NCBI GenBank assembly: GCA_902613175.1
Contig: CACMGJ010000005.1
Coordinates: forward strand, 1 to 64,000
Length of the DNA: 64,000 nt
Source of the DNA: Halieaceae bacterium
Lineage (GTDB): Bacteria; Pseudomonadota; Gammaproteobacteria; Pseudomonadales; Halieaceae
Direction: 5' to 3'
In this document: positions 1 through 13,126 of the stretch, piece after piece
Position numbering within the stretch: position 1 is the stretch's first letter
How the letters are laid out: the number at the start of each line of letters is the position of its first letter
Notes under the pieces: generated by a model
Databases searched by the model: none
What the model was told of the DNA's origin: nothing
What the model saw: the letters and a program-made list of their open reading frames with translations, nothing else
Position numbers and translations under genes: made by a program

Positions 1-270
1 GCTGAGCCGAGCAAGAGCAGCCGAACCCTCGCCCTTGTCCTCTCCGAAGAGCGCGTTTAACTCATGCGCTCTCAGCGGTCCGCTGGAGGCATTTTTGTTG
101 CCCATCAGGTGCGAAGCTACCGAAATGGCGTCGGAGCTGATTTCTGCATCGCACCAGTGAAAGGCGACAAGCTCAACGCCGAAACGTTTCCTGACGAGAT
201 CACAAAACAACGTGGCGAGATCTTCGTATGAGCCTCGCTCTGCGATAGAAGCGATAAGATCATTACGGTT
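1..270 (-). pseudogene. DUF484-family protein fragment, runs off left edge and is broken near 260-270
   Basis: Minus-strand open frame reads ...[90 protein letters not shown], resembling DUF484 (GAF-like), usually encoded next to xerC. Confidence 0.5.
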
Positions 271-687
271 ATTGGTAAGGGCCAGAAAACCCGCGTTGTT
301 CCCGTAGGTGGCCCTGCGTTGGCTGCCTTGGCAGAGTGGATGAAATATCGACCAATGGGGGACGAAGCGCTTGGCTACGACTCGCCGCTTTTCGTTACTC
401 AACGCGGAAGGCGAATCAGTCCAAGAGCTGTACAAGATAGAATTCGTCAGCTAGCAATTAAACACGGCATGACCCAACGCGTGCACCCGCACGTGTTGCG
501 TCACGCTTTTGCGAGCCATCTACTGGAATCCAGTGGCGACTTGCGCGCGGTACAAGAGCTCCTGGGACACGCCAATATTGCAACGACCCAGATTTATACC
601 CATCTCGATTTTCAGCACCTTGCCAAAGTCTATGATCAGGCGCACCCGCGGGCACAAAAGCGCGGTAAGCGAAATACGGACTCATGA
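232..687 (+). pseudogene. xerC: Tyrosine recombinase XerC, C-terminal part only
   Basis: [12 protein letters not shown]...[42 protein letters not shown] has HxxR, H and Tyr catalytic residues; N-terminal domain and first catalytic Arg absent; in-frame stop upstream at about 229-231. Confidence 0.8.
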
Positions 688-1379
688 TCACAACCCTCTC
701 ATTCGATCTTGACGATACACTCTGGGATCCAAGACCTGCCCTCATCGCGGCTGACAAAGCGCAATGGTTGGCACTCGCCCACCGCTACCCCGATCTCACC
801 GAGCGCTTTACCCGGGACCAAATCTTCGTTTGTAGAAAGCAGATTCTTACCGATGCGCCGTCCATCGTGGGTAATGTAACAGCGCTGCGAATTGAAGTGA
901 TGTATAGGCTCTTACTGTCTCTCGATATCGTGCCAGCAGAGGCCGATGAATCCGCAAGAATGGCGTTCGAGGCCTTTATGGCAAAAAGAAATGACGTAAT
1001 TCTGTTTCAAGAGACAATTCCAATGCTCGAAAGCGTCTCGGAGTCCTACACTGTCGTAGCCATTACCAATGGCAATGCGGATGTTTTCAAGACCGGGATC
1101 GGGCCCTATTTTGACCTTTCGATTCGGGCTGATGAAGCCGGAATAGCAAAACCGGATAGAGGCATTTTCGACCTGACCTGGGAAAAACTTGGCTGCCAAT
1201 CAAGCGACGTTATCCACATAGGCGACAGTATTGAAAATGACGTTCAGGGTGCGATCAATGCTGGAGTGACACCTATTTGGTACAACCCTGATAAGGAACA
1301 AAACACGCTAAGAGTTGATGAAGTAGGAGCCCTATCAGAGCTCCCTTCAATGATTCAGCAGCTTAGCGACAGGCACTAA
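684..1379 (+). CDS. HAD-family hydrolase (YigB-like)
   Basis: [14 protein letters not shown] and [17 protein letters not shown] motifs; follows xerC as in many gammaproteobacteria. Confidence 0.85.
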   Translation: MITTLSFDLDDTLWDPRPALIAADKAQWLALAHRYPDLTERFTRDQIFVCRKQILTDAPSIVGNVTALRIEVMYRLLLSLDIVPAEADESARMAFEAFMAKRNDVILFQETIPMLESVSESYTVVAITNGNADVFKTGIGPYFDLSIRADEAGIAKPDRGIFDLTWEKLGCQSSDVIHIGDSIENDVQGAINAGVTPIWYNPDKEQNTLRVDEVGALSELPSMIQQLSDRH

Positions 1380-1397
1380 GCTTTACGAAGCAATTGC

Positions 1398-4146
<2,749 letters not shown>

Positions 4147-4335
4147 AAATACCACCTCCAAAAGAGACTTATTGTTTTCTTGGAAGAGACTGAAACCAGT
4201 CCTCCCATGACAACTAATCTAGTCCTCTTGTCGGTAGCGTTCCAATCGGAATATCTGTCGAACTTGATCGAAATTTCTAATCAGTGATTTGGGAGGCTGG
4301 ATACGCTGTCAAAGCATGCAGCCCATAGCTGATAA

Positions 4336-4835
4336 TTAGGCTTTTGACGTTCTCTCAAGAGATCGCATCAACGTGGTGTTGAAGGGTGCCAGCGCAGCCT
4401 CGGTAAACCGGGCCATGTTTTCTTCACGGTTGCCGAGAATGTCTCTACTATGATGGAAGCGTTGACGGGCCCACTGACCCCAATAACGCTGGTGCCAGGC
4501 GCATGCCCGTAAGGGGTTCCCTTAGGCCCTGCAGCGCCGAGCTCCGCGATGCCCCAAGTGGCATCAAGTTTCAGTCTTGCAGAATGAGCGAATTCGGCCA
4601 CCATGGGTTCCGTGAGGGGTTTGAGTCCTTTCAGTTTGACCACATCAAGGTCAAGAAAGGCGTGTCGCGATTCGTGGGTGTAAATAACGCTACCGCCGCG
4701 AAAGTAGCTGGATGCGCCAGCGACGGATAGTAGGTTTGCCGCAATGAGACCGCCCGTGGACGACTCTGCGACCGAGACGGACTGTCCGTTGGCGACAAGT
4801 TTCGAGGCGATGGTAGCGCAAGCAGCTGAGAACAT
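4336..4835 (-). pseudogene. CinA C-terminal family (nicotinamide-nucleotide amidohydrolase-like), apparent frameshift near the 3' end
   Basis: VAESSTGGLIAANLL and GAAGP motifs; a neighbouring frame restores ILGNREENMARFTEAALAPFNTTLMRSLERTSKA* ending at 4336. Confidence 0.65.
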
Positions 4836-4978
4836 AGGGGCGTCCCTTGCGATCTAAGAAAAACATCACGCTAATCGTAAAAGGCATTGTTTGCTACGTA
4901 GGCTGGTGCCGCGGGTCGCAAAGAGGTAAGCATCGCAGGCCAAACCCGCGCTGACACACGTTTTTTGCAGAAAAAAAA

Positions 4979-4997
4979 GGGGGAGCAAAGCTCCCCC
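4979..4997 (-). terminator. Rho-independent terminator for amtB
   Basis: GGGGGAGC-AAA-GCTCCCCC next to an A8 run on + (U-tract on minus). Confidence 0.8.
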
Positions 4998-5027
4998 AAC
5001 GTCTCACTCAAACATCTAGCGGGCGGT

Positions 5028-6254
5028 TTAAGCCTTAAATTCTGGGTACGCCTCGAGTCCACACTCGGCAATATCTGAACCCATCTCTTCCTCTTCATCG
5101 GAAACACGAACCGGCATAACGATGCCGATCAACTTGAAGGTGAGGAAGGACGTGACGAAGACCCACACAAAAATTGTTGCACCACCAATTAACTGACCCG
5201 AGATGCTTGCGTCTGAATTGGTGAAGGGAACAGCTAGCAGACCCAATAATCCTACAGTTCCGTGAACCGAAATCGCTCCTACAGGATCGTCTATATTCAG
5301 CTTGTCTAGCGTGACAATTGATCCAACTACCAAGGCACCACCCAAGCCCCCGATAATGGTAGCCACTAACGGTGATGGTGTATCAGGACCAGCCGTAATC
5401 GCAACCAGGCCAGCCAAACAGCCGTTAAGTGCCATAGTCAGATCTGCCTTACCAAACACACTTTTCGCAACCAAAAGAGCAACGATGCACCCGCCTGACG
5501 CGGCAGCATTAGTATTTAAAAATACGACTGCAACCGCATTTGCGTCGCTGACTGTGGCGGTAGCCAATACCGATCCGCCATTAAAGCCAAACCACCCCAT
5601 CCATAGAATGAACGTACCTAAGGTCGCTAAGGGCATGTTCGCGCCAGGCATGGCATTTATGGAACCGTCTGCTCCATACTTACCCTTTCTCGCCCCGATC
5701 GTTAATACCCCTGCCAGGCCAGCTGCTGCACCAGCCATGTGTACGATTCCTGAGCCAGCAAAGTCTACAAAACCAAGATCACCAAGGGTGTAGAGTCCGA
5801 ACACTGGATTGCCACCCCAGGTCCACGATCCTTCCATAGGATATATAAACGATGTCATTACGACCGCGAAAATTAGGAATGCAAATAACTTCATTCTTTC
5901 GGCCACAGCGCCGGACACGATCGACATTGCAGTTGCAACGAATACAACTTGGAAATAAAAGTCGGCTGACGGAGCGTAGCCCGCCGGCTCGTCCGCTCCG
6001 GTGACGCCATCTCCCGCGAGACCATCTAGGAGTACACCACCGCCATACATAATGTCGTAGCCAACCACCATGTACATGGTGCACGCGATAGCGAATAACA
6101 CTACGTTTTTAGTCAGAATCTCGGTCGTGTTCTTGCTTCGAACAAGGCCGGCTTCCAGCATGGCGAATCCTGCCGCCATCCACATAACTAACGCGCCGCA
6201 CACCAAAAAGTAAAAGGTGTTTAACGCATAACTTAACTCTGCTGTTGCTTCCAT
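5028..6254 (-). CDS. amtB: Ammonium transporter
   Basis: FYFLVCGALVMWMAAGFAMLEAGLVRSKN; multiple TM segments; paired with PII gene. Confidence 0.95.
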   Translation of the reverse strand: MEATAELSYALNTFYFLVCGALVMWMAAGFAMLEAGLVRSKNTTEILTKNVVLFAIACTMYMVVGYDIMYGGGVLLDGLAGDGVTGADEPAGYAPSADFYFQVVFVATAMSIVSGAVAERMKLFAFLIFAVVMTSFIYPMEGSWTWGGNPVFGLYTLGDLGFVDFAGSGIVHMAGAAAGLAGVLTIGARKGKYGADGSINAMPGANMPLATLGTFILWMGWFGFNGGSVLATATVSDANAVAVVFLNTNAAASGGCIVALLVAKSVFGKADLTMALNGCLAGLVAITAGPDTPSPLVATIIGGLGGALVVGSIVTLDKLNIDDPVGAISVHGTVGLLGLLAVPFTNSDASISGQLIGGATIFVWVFVTSFLTFKLIGIVMPVRVSDEEEEMGSDIAECGLEAYPEFKA

Positions 6255-6276
6255 AGTTCTTGTCCTTTTTTAAAAT

Positions 6277-6654
<378 letters not shown>

Positions 6655-7395
6655 TTAGAGGCTTTTACCAATCGATAGAATCAAAGCAGCATCAGCCCAG
6701 TCATAACCGTAGGCGTCTTCCTTATCCAAATCGGTATCCTCATACGTAATAGCAAAATCAAGGCCGCCGGCTGAGGTAGACAACGCCACTGACCAGTTCA
6801 TGTGTTCAGTTGCACCATCCAAGTAGCCAGCTTCATCGTAATCGCCAGAACCTACGAGTAAATCTAAAGCCACGCTTTCGGAGAGCGCCATGCTGTAGGT
6901 GGCATAAGTGTATGTAAACTTGCCAGTTTCGCCCCAGTACTCATCGGAGTAGTTCATACCAATGCCGAAATCACCAAAACTCAAAGACCCGTAAATCTCA
7001 CCGTAATCGCCCAGCAAACCTTCGTCCTGAGGGTAGTCGTAGTAGATATAACCAATGTCGAATGAAACACTGTCGCTGATGTCGGAGGCGAAGCCTGCGT
7101 AGTAGTCGAGTTCGATACCGCCATTTAGGCCACCACACGTATCGATCGCGCAATCAAAATCGACCGCCGCGCCCCATGTACCGATGTATGCCCCGTTGTC
7201 AAAAGCGATATCGAAACCGCCCTGCACTGACGGCGCGCTATCTGACTGCGAGATGCCGCGGAACTTATAATCCGTTGTTAAAGCGATGTTACCACTAACT
7301 TCTGCTCCGAACGCCTGAGTGATAGGGAAGGAACTTAGGGCTGCCGCGAAGGCCACTTTCTTTAAAGACATTATGCTCTCCTTTAATAAAGACAA
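6655..7395 (-). CDS. TorF-family putative porin
   Basis: VSGNIALTTDYKFRGISQSDSAPSVQGGFDIAFDNGAYIGTWGAAVDF pattern; signal peptide; upstream of glnK-amtB. Confidence 0.8.
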   Translation of the reverse strand: MSLLKESIMSLKKVAFAAALSSFPITQAFGAEVSGNIALTTDYKFRGISQSDSAPSVQGGFDIAFDNGAYIGTWGAAVDFDCAIDTCGGLNGGIELDYYAGFASDISDSVSFDIGYIYYDYPQDEGLLGDYGEIYGSLSFGDFGIGMNYSDEYWGETGKFTYTYATYSMALSESVALDLLVGSGDYDEAGYLDGATEHMNWSVALSTSAGGLDFAITYEDTDLDKEDAYGYDWADAALILSIGKSL

Positions 7396-7636
7396 ATCCA
7401 GAAGACAACACCCCGTGCTGCTCCTTTGGACATATTTCTTCTTGCGAGTGGCGCGCCAATAAATTTAAACCTAACAAAAACAATAAGTTATCGTTTTTTA
7501 AGACCGTCTAAAATGGTGGATAGCAGTTGGATTGCACCACGATAGTGCGAGTCGAAATCACTGATGCGCAAAAATGATGCGACACCGAGACCTCAAATTT
7601 AGTTAACCTGTACCCTTTTTAAGCGAGTCACATGGC

Positions 7637-7915
7637 ATGAGTGATCGGAAACCTAAGCCTGACCCAATTGGATCGGTATCATCAACGCTCGGCGATATGT
7701 TAGCGGACGGTAAATCCATAGCTGACGAGGTAACAGATAACGCAAAGGCGGTTGCGCGAGTAGCCCTGGGCAATCTCGGTGTTGTAAGTCGTGATGAATT
7801 TGACGGTCAAGTCGCAATGTTGAGGAGGACGAGAGAGCGCGTGGAGCAGTTAGAGTCTGAGATTTCGACACTGCTTATAAAAATCGATGAACTCCAAAAC
7901 CAATCGAACGATTGA
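7637..7915 (+). CDS. ubiK: Ubiquinone biosynthesis accessory factor UbiK (YqiC/BMFP family)
   Basis: VSRDEFDGQVAMLRRTRERVEQLESEI coiled-coil; synteny with glnK-amtB. Confidence 0.8.
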   Translation: MSDRKPKPDPIGSVSSTLGDMLADGKSIADEVTDNAKAVARVALGNLGVVSRDEFDGQVAMLRRTRERVEQLESEISTLLIKIDELQNQSND

Positions 7916-8223
7916 AATAATCGCGACTGGCTCTTTAAGCTGCTGACTCCTTTTTTGACAATGCCTGATCGTGCAAAAAAGCTTGACCTTTACCAATTTA
8001 GCGTGGATTCTAACGTGGCCCAAAGGGCAAAACACGTTCATCTGGCACGAGTAAAAGTAGGTCAGACGGAAGTAGGCAGATAAAAATACATCTCTTCAAA
8101 AAGAGAGGTTCGCATCAAGCGTTCGCTTGTTGCACTAAACAATCTACCGAAGGAACGCATTGAAAGAAGGTGTGTTGTCGTAAGGCAGCGCGTGTTTAAT
8201 CAATCGTAATGTTGGAGGTTGAC

Positions 8224-8394
8224 ATGACTTCATGCACTTATCGTGGCGCAGAGTATCACCCATCTCAGAAGGCAGGCACCCAAATTTTGGGCGCGGGCGT
8301 GTACCGAGGTGTGAATTGGAAGCGCCGCTCTATGAAGCCTGCTGCTAACCCAGAAAGAAATCTTATCTGGCGCGGCACAACTTATACAAAGTAA
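8224..8394 (+). CDS. DUF4278-like small protein
   Basis: MTSCTYRGAEYHP...GVYRGVNWKRRSM...IWRGTTY repeated YRG-x-Y/W motifs. Confidence 0.6.
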   Translation: MTSCTYRGAEYHPSQKAGTQILGAGVYRGVNWKRRSMKPAANPERNLIWRGTTYTK

Positions 8395-8616
8395 AGACCA
8401 TTTGGTCGTCTCGCTCAACAAAACAAGGGGTCCATGAATGACCCCTTTCTCTAGCTTCCTTACACAAATACGGAATGACTGCTAACGGTATAGCAACTAA
8501 TCCCATACTTCGAATTTTACAGCGGGCGACGCTGCGTTGAACGGAATTAAAGCTTAAAAAGTAGTACCTTGAATCCGCAAACGTCAGCCGGATAGTTCTC
8601 GAATTTGCCGGATGCA

Positions 8617-9011
8617 TCAGAAGCTGGTGACGTACTCCGCAAGATCTCGGATGTCGTCATCACTCAGCGCAGCGGCCTGTCCCCACATGAGTGCACTCTG
8701 AGCGCCGACCGTCTCGTTTGAACGGTAGGCCGTCAGTCGGCCCACAATATAATCAGCCTCGCGCCCTGCTAGTGCTGGGCCAATGCCGCCACCGCCATTT
8801 GGCCCATGACATGCAGCGCAGCCTGCGTATTTTGCTTCACCGGGAAGAGAGGCTACCGCCGCATCAGCGACAGATGCGCCGCCGCAACCCTGTCCTGCAA
8901 CGCAGACGTTTGAAAATGACTTAATTCGATGAGCAATTGCAGCACGTTGCTCGTCTGTCTGCGCAAAAGCTGAAGCAGAAAGAGCTAGTGTAGTGACAAA
9001 AAGGTATCGCA
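8617..9011 (-). CDS. c-type cytochrome, periplasmic
   Basis: Signal peptide MRYLFVTTLALSASAFA; CAACHGPNG haem-binding motif; distal Met. Confidence 0.85.
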
Positions 9012-9216
9012 TGGCTCTGGGAACTCGTTTGGCAGTTTTTCTGGAGCGCGGAGTATACAGACTAAAGTGGCATTGAAAAAACTCTGTTGTCCAGATAATG
9101 CCTATAACAATGATCTTTAATACCCAGCTTCTGTTAGGTAGCCACTGCAAAAAAAACAGGCTTTATGATTAAGACAGTGCACCCTAGACAGCAGCCCAAC
9201 CCCAATAGGACTCCTT

Positions 9217-9840
9217 ATGAAACTTTACACCTTCGACCCTGCCCCCAACCCACAGCGCCTCAAGATATTCATCGATTACAAAGGTATTGAGTTAGACGCC
9301 ACGCAAGTTAACTTTCAAGAGGGCGAACAGCGGACCGATGCTTATAAGGCCGTTGTTCCCACGGGTACGGTTCCAGCACTCGTGCTTGATTCAGGGCGCG
9401 TACTAAGTTCCGTGTTTGCGATCACACAATATTTGGAAGCGTTACATCCGGATCGTCCGCTTTTAGGGACGTCCGACGAAGAACGAGCGCTTATCCTAGA
9501 TTGGAATCACCGTATCTTTACCGATGTGTTCAAGGCAATTGCCGACCTCTTCCGAAACACTAATCCGGCATTTGCAGGGCGCGCGCTCCCCGGAACACTG
9601 GACACCGAACAAATTCCAGCGCTCGCCGAGCGCGGAAGAAGTCAACTCGTGCACGCGCTGAACATCATGAATGATGAGCTTTCCTCCCGAGATTACGTGG
9701 CTGGTGACAGCTTCAGCATGGCGGACATCGACTTACTCGTATCAATGCATTTTGCTGGCTGGGCGGCAAAGGTTCAGCCCGATCAGTCACTTACCGCGCT
9801 ATCCGACTGGCGTCAGCGAGCGCAAGCGGCACTCGGCTGA
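9217..9840 (+). CDS. Glutathione S-transferase family protein
   Basis: MKLYTFDPAPNPQRLKIFIDYKGIELD; VPALVLDSGRVLSSVFAITQYLE. Confidence 0.85.
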   Translation: MKLYTFDPAPNPQRLKIFIDYKGIELDATQVNFQEGEQRTDAYKAVVPTGTVPALVLDSGRVLSSVFAITQYLEALHPDRPLLGTSDEERALILDWNHRIFTDVFKAIADLFRNTNPAFAGRALPGTLDTEQIPALAERGRSQLVHALNIMNDELSSRDYVAGDSFSMADIDLLVSMHFAGWAAKVQPDQSLTALSDWRQRAQAALG

Positions 9841-9904
9841 GACAGCACTAATGCATAAAGCACTGACGTATACAGCCCTGATGTAAAAAGAGAAACGTGG
9901 AACC

Positions 9905-10963
9905 GTGTTACTAGGCCAACAGACATCGCGATCGGGTATGCGGATCTCAATACTTTGGATCGGGCTCATCGCAAGCCTCGTGATTTCGAGTTGTGCTGAG
10001 CGCGAGGTCGGTGCCGCAAAGCTAGCAAATTACGTTGACCGTCTGAGCACCGCCGCCGACATTGATATCGGAATAGTCGAAGGGGACCAAAATACTTGGC
10101 AGCGAGTAGACCTCCCATCTGACCTCGATGTGGATCCCTTGACGGCTACCGGCTCATTATCGCTAATCGACTTCCTGTCCCTGAGTGGCTGTAAGTTGCA
10201 AGCCAACATTGCCAAACGCAATACGTCGATGGGACGGACGGCATCGGCATCACAACGCCTTATCTTCGATCTTGAGTTTTTGAGACTGGCACCTGCTTGC
10301 GTAACGCTCATGGAAGAGAAAGAGGAAAACAGCGTTGCCGAAACGCTGGGGGAAAATATTGAATTACGACGTACCAATCTGCCTATACGCATCTTCGCGG
10401 CAACCCTCGGGGGTCCGGAATGGCAAAAATTCTGGGACCAGCCCATGTTATTAGGGTCGTATCCCGAGTCGGCAAGTGGTGACTCGGCACAAGCGTTGTG
10501 GGAGCTATCCGAGCGGGTGCAGCGTTTTCTGGACCATAGCTGGTCTGCCGCCGACGAGGATCTCGAGCCGCTGCTATCCTCAATAAGGGCAAACTCAGGG
10601 GGACAGCTGCTGGCAGCCGCTGCACTTCAGTCAGGTTACCTTGAACACGCCAACGACGTACTGCGCAGCGCGGGTAAAGAAGGCATTTACTGTAAAAATG
10701 AGGCCATGACCGAAGCGGGGACGATCACAAAAACGGTGGTGGCCAAATACTTTGCTTCAGACGTGCAGCGATGGTCTGCACAGGTGTCGCAGCGGCATTA
10801 CGAGATTCAATCGGCTTTGATTGCGCTGGAGTCTCACCTGACATCGACGTTACCGCCCCGTTATTTAGACTGGGTTACCGAGCGCGATGCACTGCTTCAT
10901 CGGCTTTACGCTGCAACGAGAGAGCACGTTGCCGTCATAAAGAAGACGGTTAATGCCTGCTAG
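9905..10963 (+). CDS. Lipoprotein-like protein, possibly DUF3080 family
   Basis: ISSCAE lipobox; LANYVDRLSTAADID; DLPSDLDVDPLTATGSLSLIDFLSLSGC. Confidence 0.5.
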   Translation: MLLGQQTSRSGMRISILWIGLIASLVISSCAEREVGAAKLANYVDRLSTAADIDIGIVEGDQNTWQRVDLPSDLDVDPLTATGSLSLIDFLSLSGCKLQANIAKRNTSMGRTASASQRLIFDLEFLRLAPACVTLMEEKEENSVAETLGENIELRRTNLPIRIFAATLGGPEWQKFWDQPMLLGSYPESASGDSAQALWELSERVQRFLDHSWSAADEDLEPLLSSIRANSGGQLLAAAALQSGYLEHANDVLRSAGKEGIYCKNEAMTEAGTITKTVVAKYFASDVQRWSAQVSQRHYEIQSALIALESHLTSTLPPRYLDWVTERDALLHRLYAATREHVAVIKKTVNAC

Positions 10964-11082
10964 GTACCCAGTTAGAGGGGTCATGTCCCACCTTGTGCTC
11001 TGATATATTCGACCTAGGGCATTGAGCGCCCATTGCGGAGCCAATCGACTACCAGACAATACACACGGATTAGAGATACGAC

Positions 11083-12084
11083 ATGATTCAGGTCATTTCA
11101 GCAACACTGCAACCCAGCCTATGTGCGACGGGAGAGTCGGACTCGCGGCAACTGCGTGTCGGCCTCTATCAGATGAAGTGGTATGACGATGCGAGCGAGC
11201 ACCTCCGACAGCTTCATGCGGGAGTCACCGCCTGTGCACATGCGGGCGCACAGATTGTTTTTTTGCCCGAGCTCACGCTCGGTCGCTACCCAGCGGATAA
11301 ACGACCAAAGTCCCAGGACGATCGCCAACCAGAAAATATTATGACGGGACCGACCGTTGCGTTTGCGAAAGACGCTGCGCGCAAGAACGACGTCTTCGTT
11401 CAGGTCTCCCTCTACGAGCAAGTTGAGCGAGATGATGGCCTGGGTTTCAACACGGCGGTGCTGGTAGCACCTAACGGTGAGATCGCCGCGCAAACGCGCA
11501 AGCTGCATATCCCCGTTACCGAGGGCTATTTCGAGGACTGTTATTTCGCTCAAGGCCCCAGTGAAAACCCCTACCCCATCCATCGGATTGCAGTGGACTC
11601 GGCAGACATCAATGTGGGTTTACCAACTTGTTGGGACGAATGGTTCCCGGAGGTTGCGCGTAACTATGGCCTTCGAGGTGCAGATCTACTCTGCTACCCG
11701 ACTGCCATTGGATCAGAGCCTGATCACCCTGACTTTCATACACGCCCGCTGTGGCAGTCGGTGATCATTGGGCACGCGATTGCCAACGGGCTCTTTATCG
11801 CCGTGCCGAACCGAACGGGTATGGAAGGCCTGATCCGATTCTATGGCGGCAGCTTCATTGCCGATCCGTTCGGACGAATCTTGGTGGAAGCCCCCGAAAA
11901 CGAGGAAGTCGCACTGGTAGCTGAAATTGATCTAAGTCACCGGCAAGACTGGCTGCAACTCTTTCCGTTCTTTGCAACACGACGGCCCGACACCTACGCC
12001 ACGCTCACAGAGCCAATGACCAACCCTCGACAGTCCGACGGGCGGGGGTCGATGGGGCCTATCCCAGGCATTTCAGTCGAGTGA
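11083..12084 (+). CDS. aguB: Carbon-nitrogen hydrolase, likely N-carbamoylputrescine amidase
   Basis: Nitrilase motifs FLPELTLGRYP, KLHIP, GLPTCWDEWFPE; adjacent to aguA. Confidence 0.75.
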   Translation: MIQVISATLQPSLCATGESDSRQLRVGLYQMKWYDDASEHLRQLHAGVTACAHAGAQIVFLPELTLGRYPADKRPKSQDDRQPENIMTGPTVAFAKDAARKNDVFVQVSLYEQVERDDGLGFNTAVLVAPNGEIAAQTRKLHIPVTEGYFEDCYFAQGPSENPYPIHRIAVDSADINVGLPTCWDEWFPEVARNYGLRGADLLCYPTAIGSEPDHPDFHTRPLWQSVIIGHAIANGLFIAVPNRTGMEGLIRFYGGSFIADPFGRILVEAPENEEVALVAEIDLSHRQDWLQLFPFFATRRPDTYATLTEPMTNPRQSDGRGSMGPIPGISVE

Positions 12085-12088
12085 GTCA

Positions 12089-13087
12089 TTGACCATGTGG
12101 ACCATGCCGCCTGAATGGCAACCCCACTCTGCCACCTGGATGGGCTTTCCAACCGGTACCTACGACACTGCCGGTGTCAGCGACGACGATGTCTTTAATG
12201 CTTGGTCTATGGTCGCAAACACTATCTCTGAGCATGAGCCTGTTCACATGCTCTGCCATCCGGGAAAGCTGACAATTGCGCAAAAGAAATTAGCAAGTGC
12301 TGTCACATTGCATGCCTTCGAGATTGACGACGCGTGGATGCGGGACTCAGGACCTACCTTTGTCACAAGCGAGCAGGGCCTTGGCGGCGTGGACTGGGTT
12401 TTCAATGGCTGGGGCGACCACACTGCATTCGATTGGCGCCAAGACGCTAAAGTGGCCAGTCACATTACCGAGCTGACGGGTGCCAAACGCCTTGGATCGG
12501 ACTTGGTGAACGAGGGTGGTGGTATTCACGTAAACGGCGATGGCGACGTATTGCTTACCCGCACGGTGCAGCTCGATCCCGGCCGAAATCCGACGGCAAC
12601 GGAGGACACTGTCGAAGCAGCGATCCATCAAAAATTGGGTACTGAGCGAGCCATCTGGTTTGATCGCGGTCTGTGGCGAGATTATCAGGACCATGGCACA
12701 CGCGGACACGTCGATATGATCGCAATCTTTGTCCCTGATGGCTCAGTACTCCTGCATCGGCAATTTGATACCAACCATCCCGACAATGCTCTTTGGCAGG
12801 ACCACTGCGAGACCCTAGAGGCAGCCGGCTTCACAGTGCGGGCACTACCAGCACCACGGATAGCGAAGGACAACAACGGGTGGGTCGATTACAGCTACGT
12901 CAATCACTACGTAGGGAATGGCTTCGTGTTGTTGCCCGCCTTCAAAGATCGCACAGACGAACATGCCCTTGAGATCCTTAAAGATCTGTATCCCGATCGC
13001 CACGTAACTAATTTGGACGCTCGAGTGCTGTTTGCCATGGGTGGCGGTATACACTGCATCACTCAGCAAGAGCCCGCCCTACCCTGA
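12089..13087 (+). CDS. aguA: Agmatine deiminase (peptidylarginine deiminase-like)
   Basis: MPPEWQPHSATWMGFPTG; DDAWMRDSGPTFV; GGGIHCITQQEP. Confidence 0.9.
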   Translation: MTMWTMPPEWQPHSATWMGFPTGTYDTAGVSDDDVFNAWSMVANTISEHEPVHMLCHPGKLTIAQKKLASAVTLHAFEIDDAWMRDSGPTFVTSEQGLGGVDWVFNGWGDHTAFDWRQDAKVASHITELTGAKRLGSDLVNEGGGIHVNGDGDVLLTRTVQLDPGRNPTATEDTVEAAIHQKLGTERAIWFDRGLWRDYQDHGTRGHVDMIAIFVPDGSVLLHRQFDTNHPDNALWQDHCETLEAAGFTVRALPAPRIAKDNNGWVDYSYVNHYVGNGFVLLPAFKDRTDEHALEILKDLYPDRHVTNLDARVLFAMGGGIHCITQQEPALP

Positions 13088-13126
13088 GGATTGCGGGCTC
13101 TCATACAAAGCTTAAAGGGATAATCG

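Noticed and set aside
11119-11583. 154-aa minus-strand ORF (and similar antisense ORFs throughout, e.g. 5302-5793, 28405-28848, 54744-55217)
   Set aside because: Shadow ORFs inside strongly supported genes; low-complexity or implausible protein sequences.
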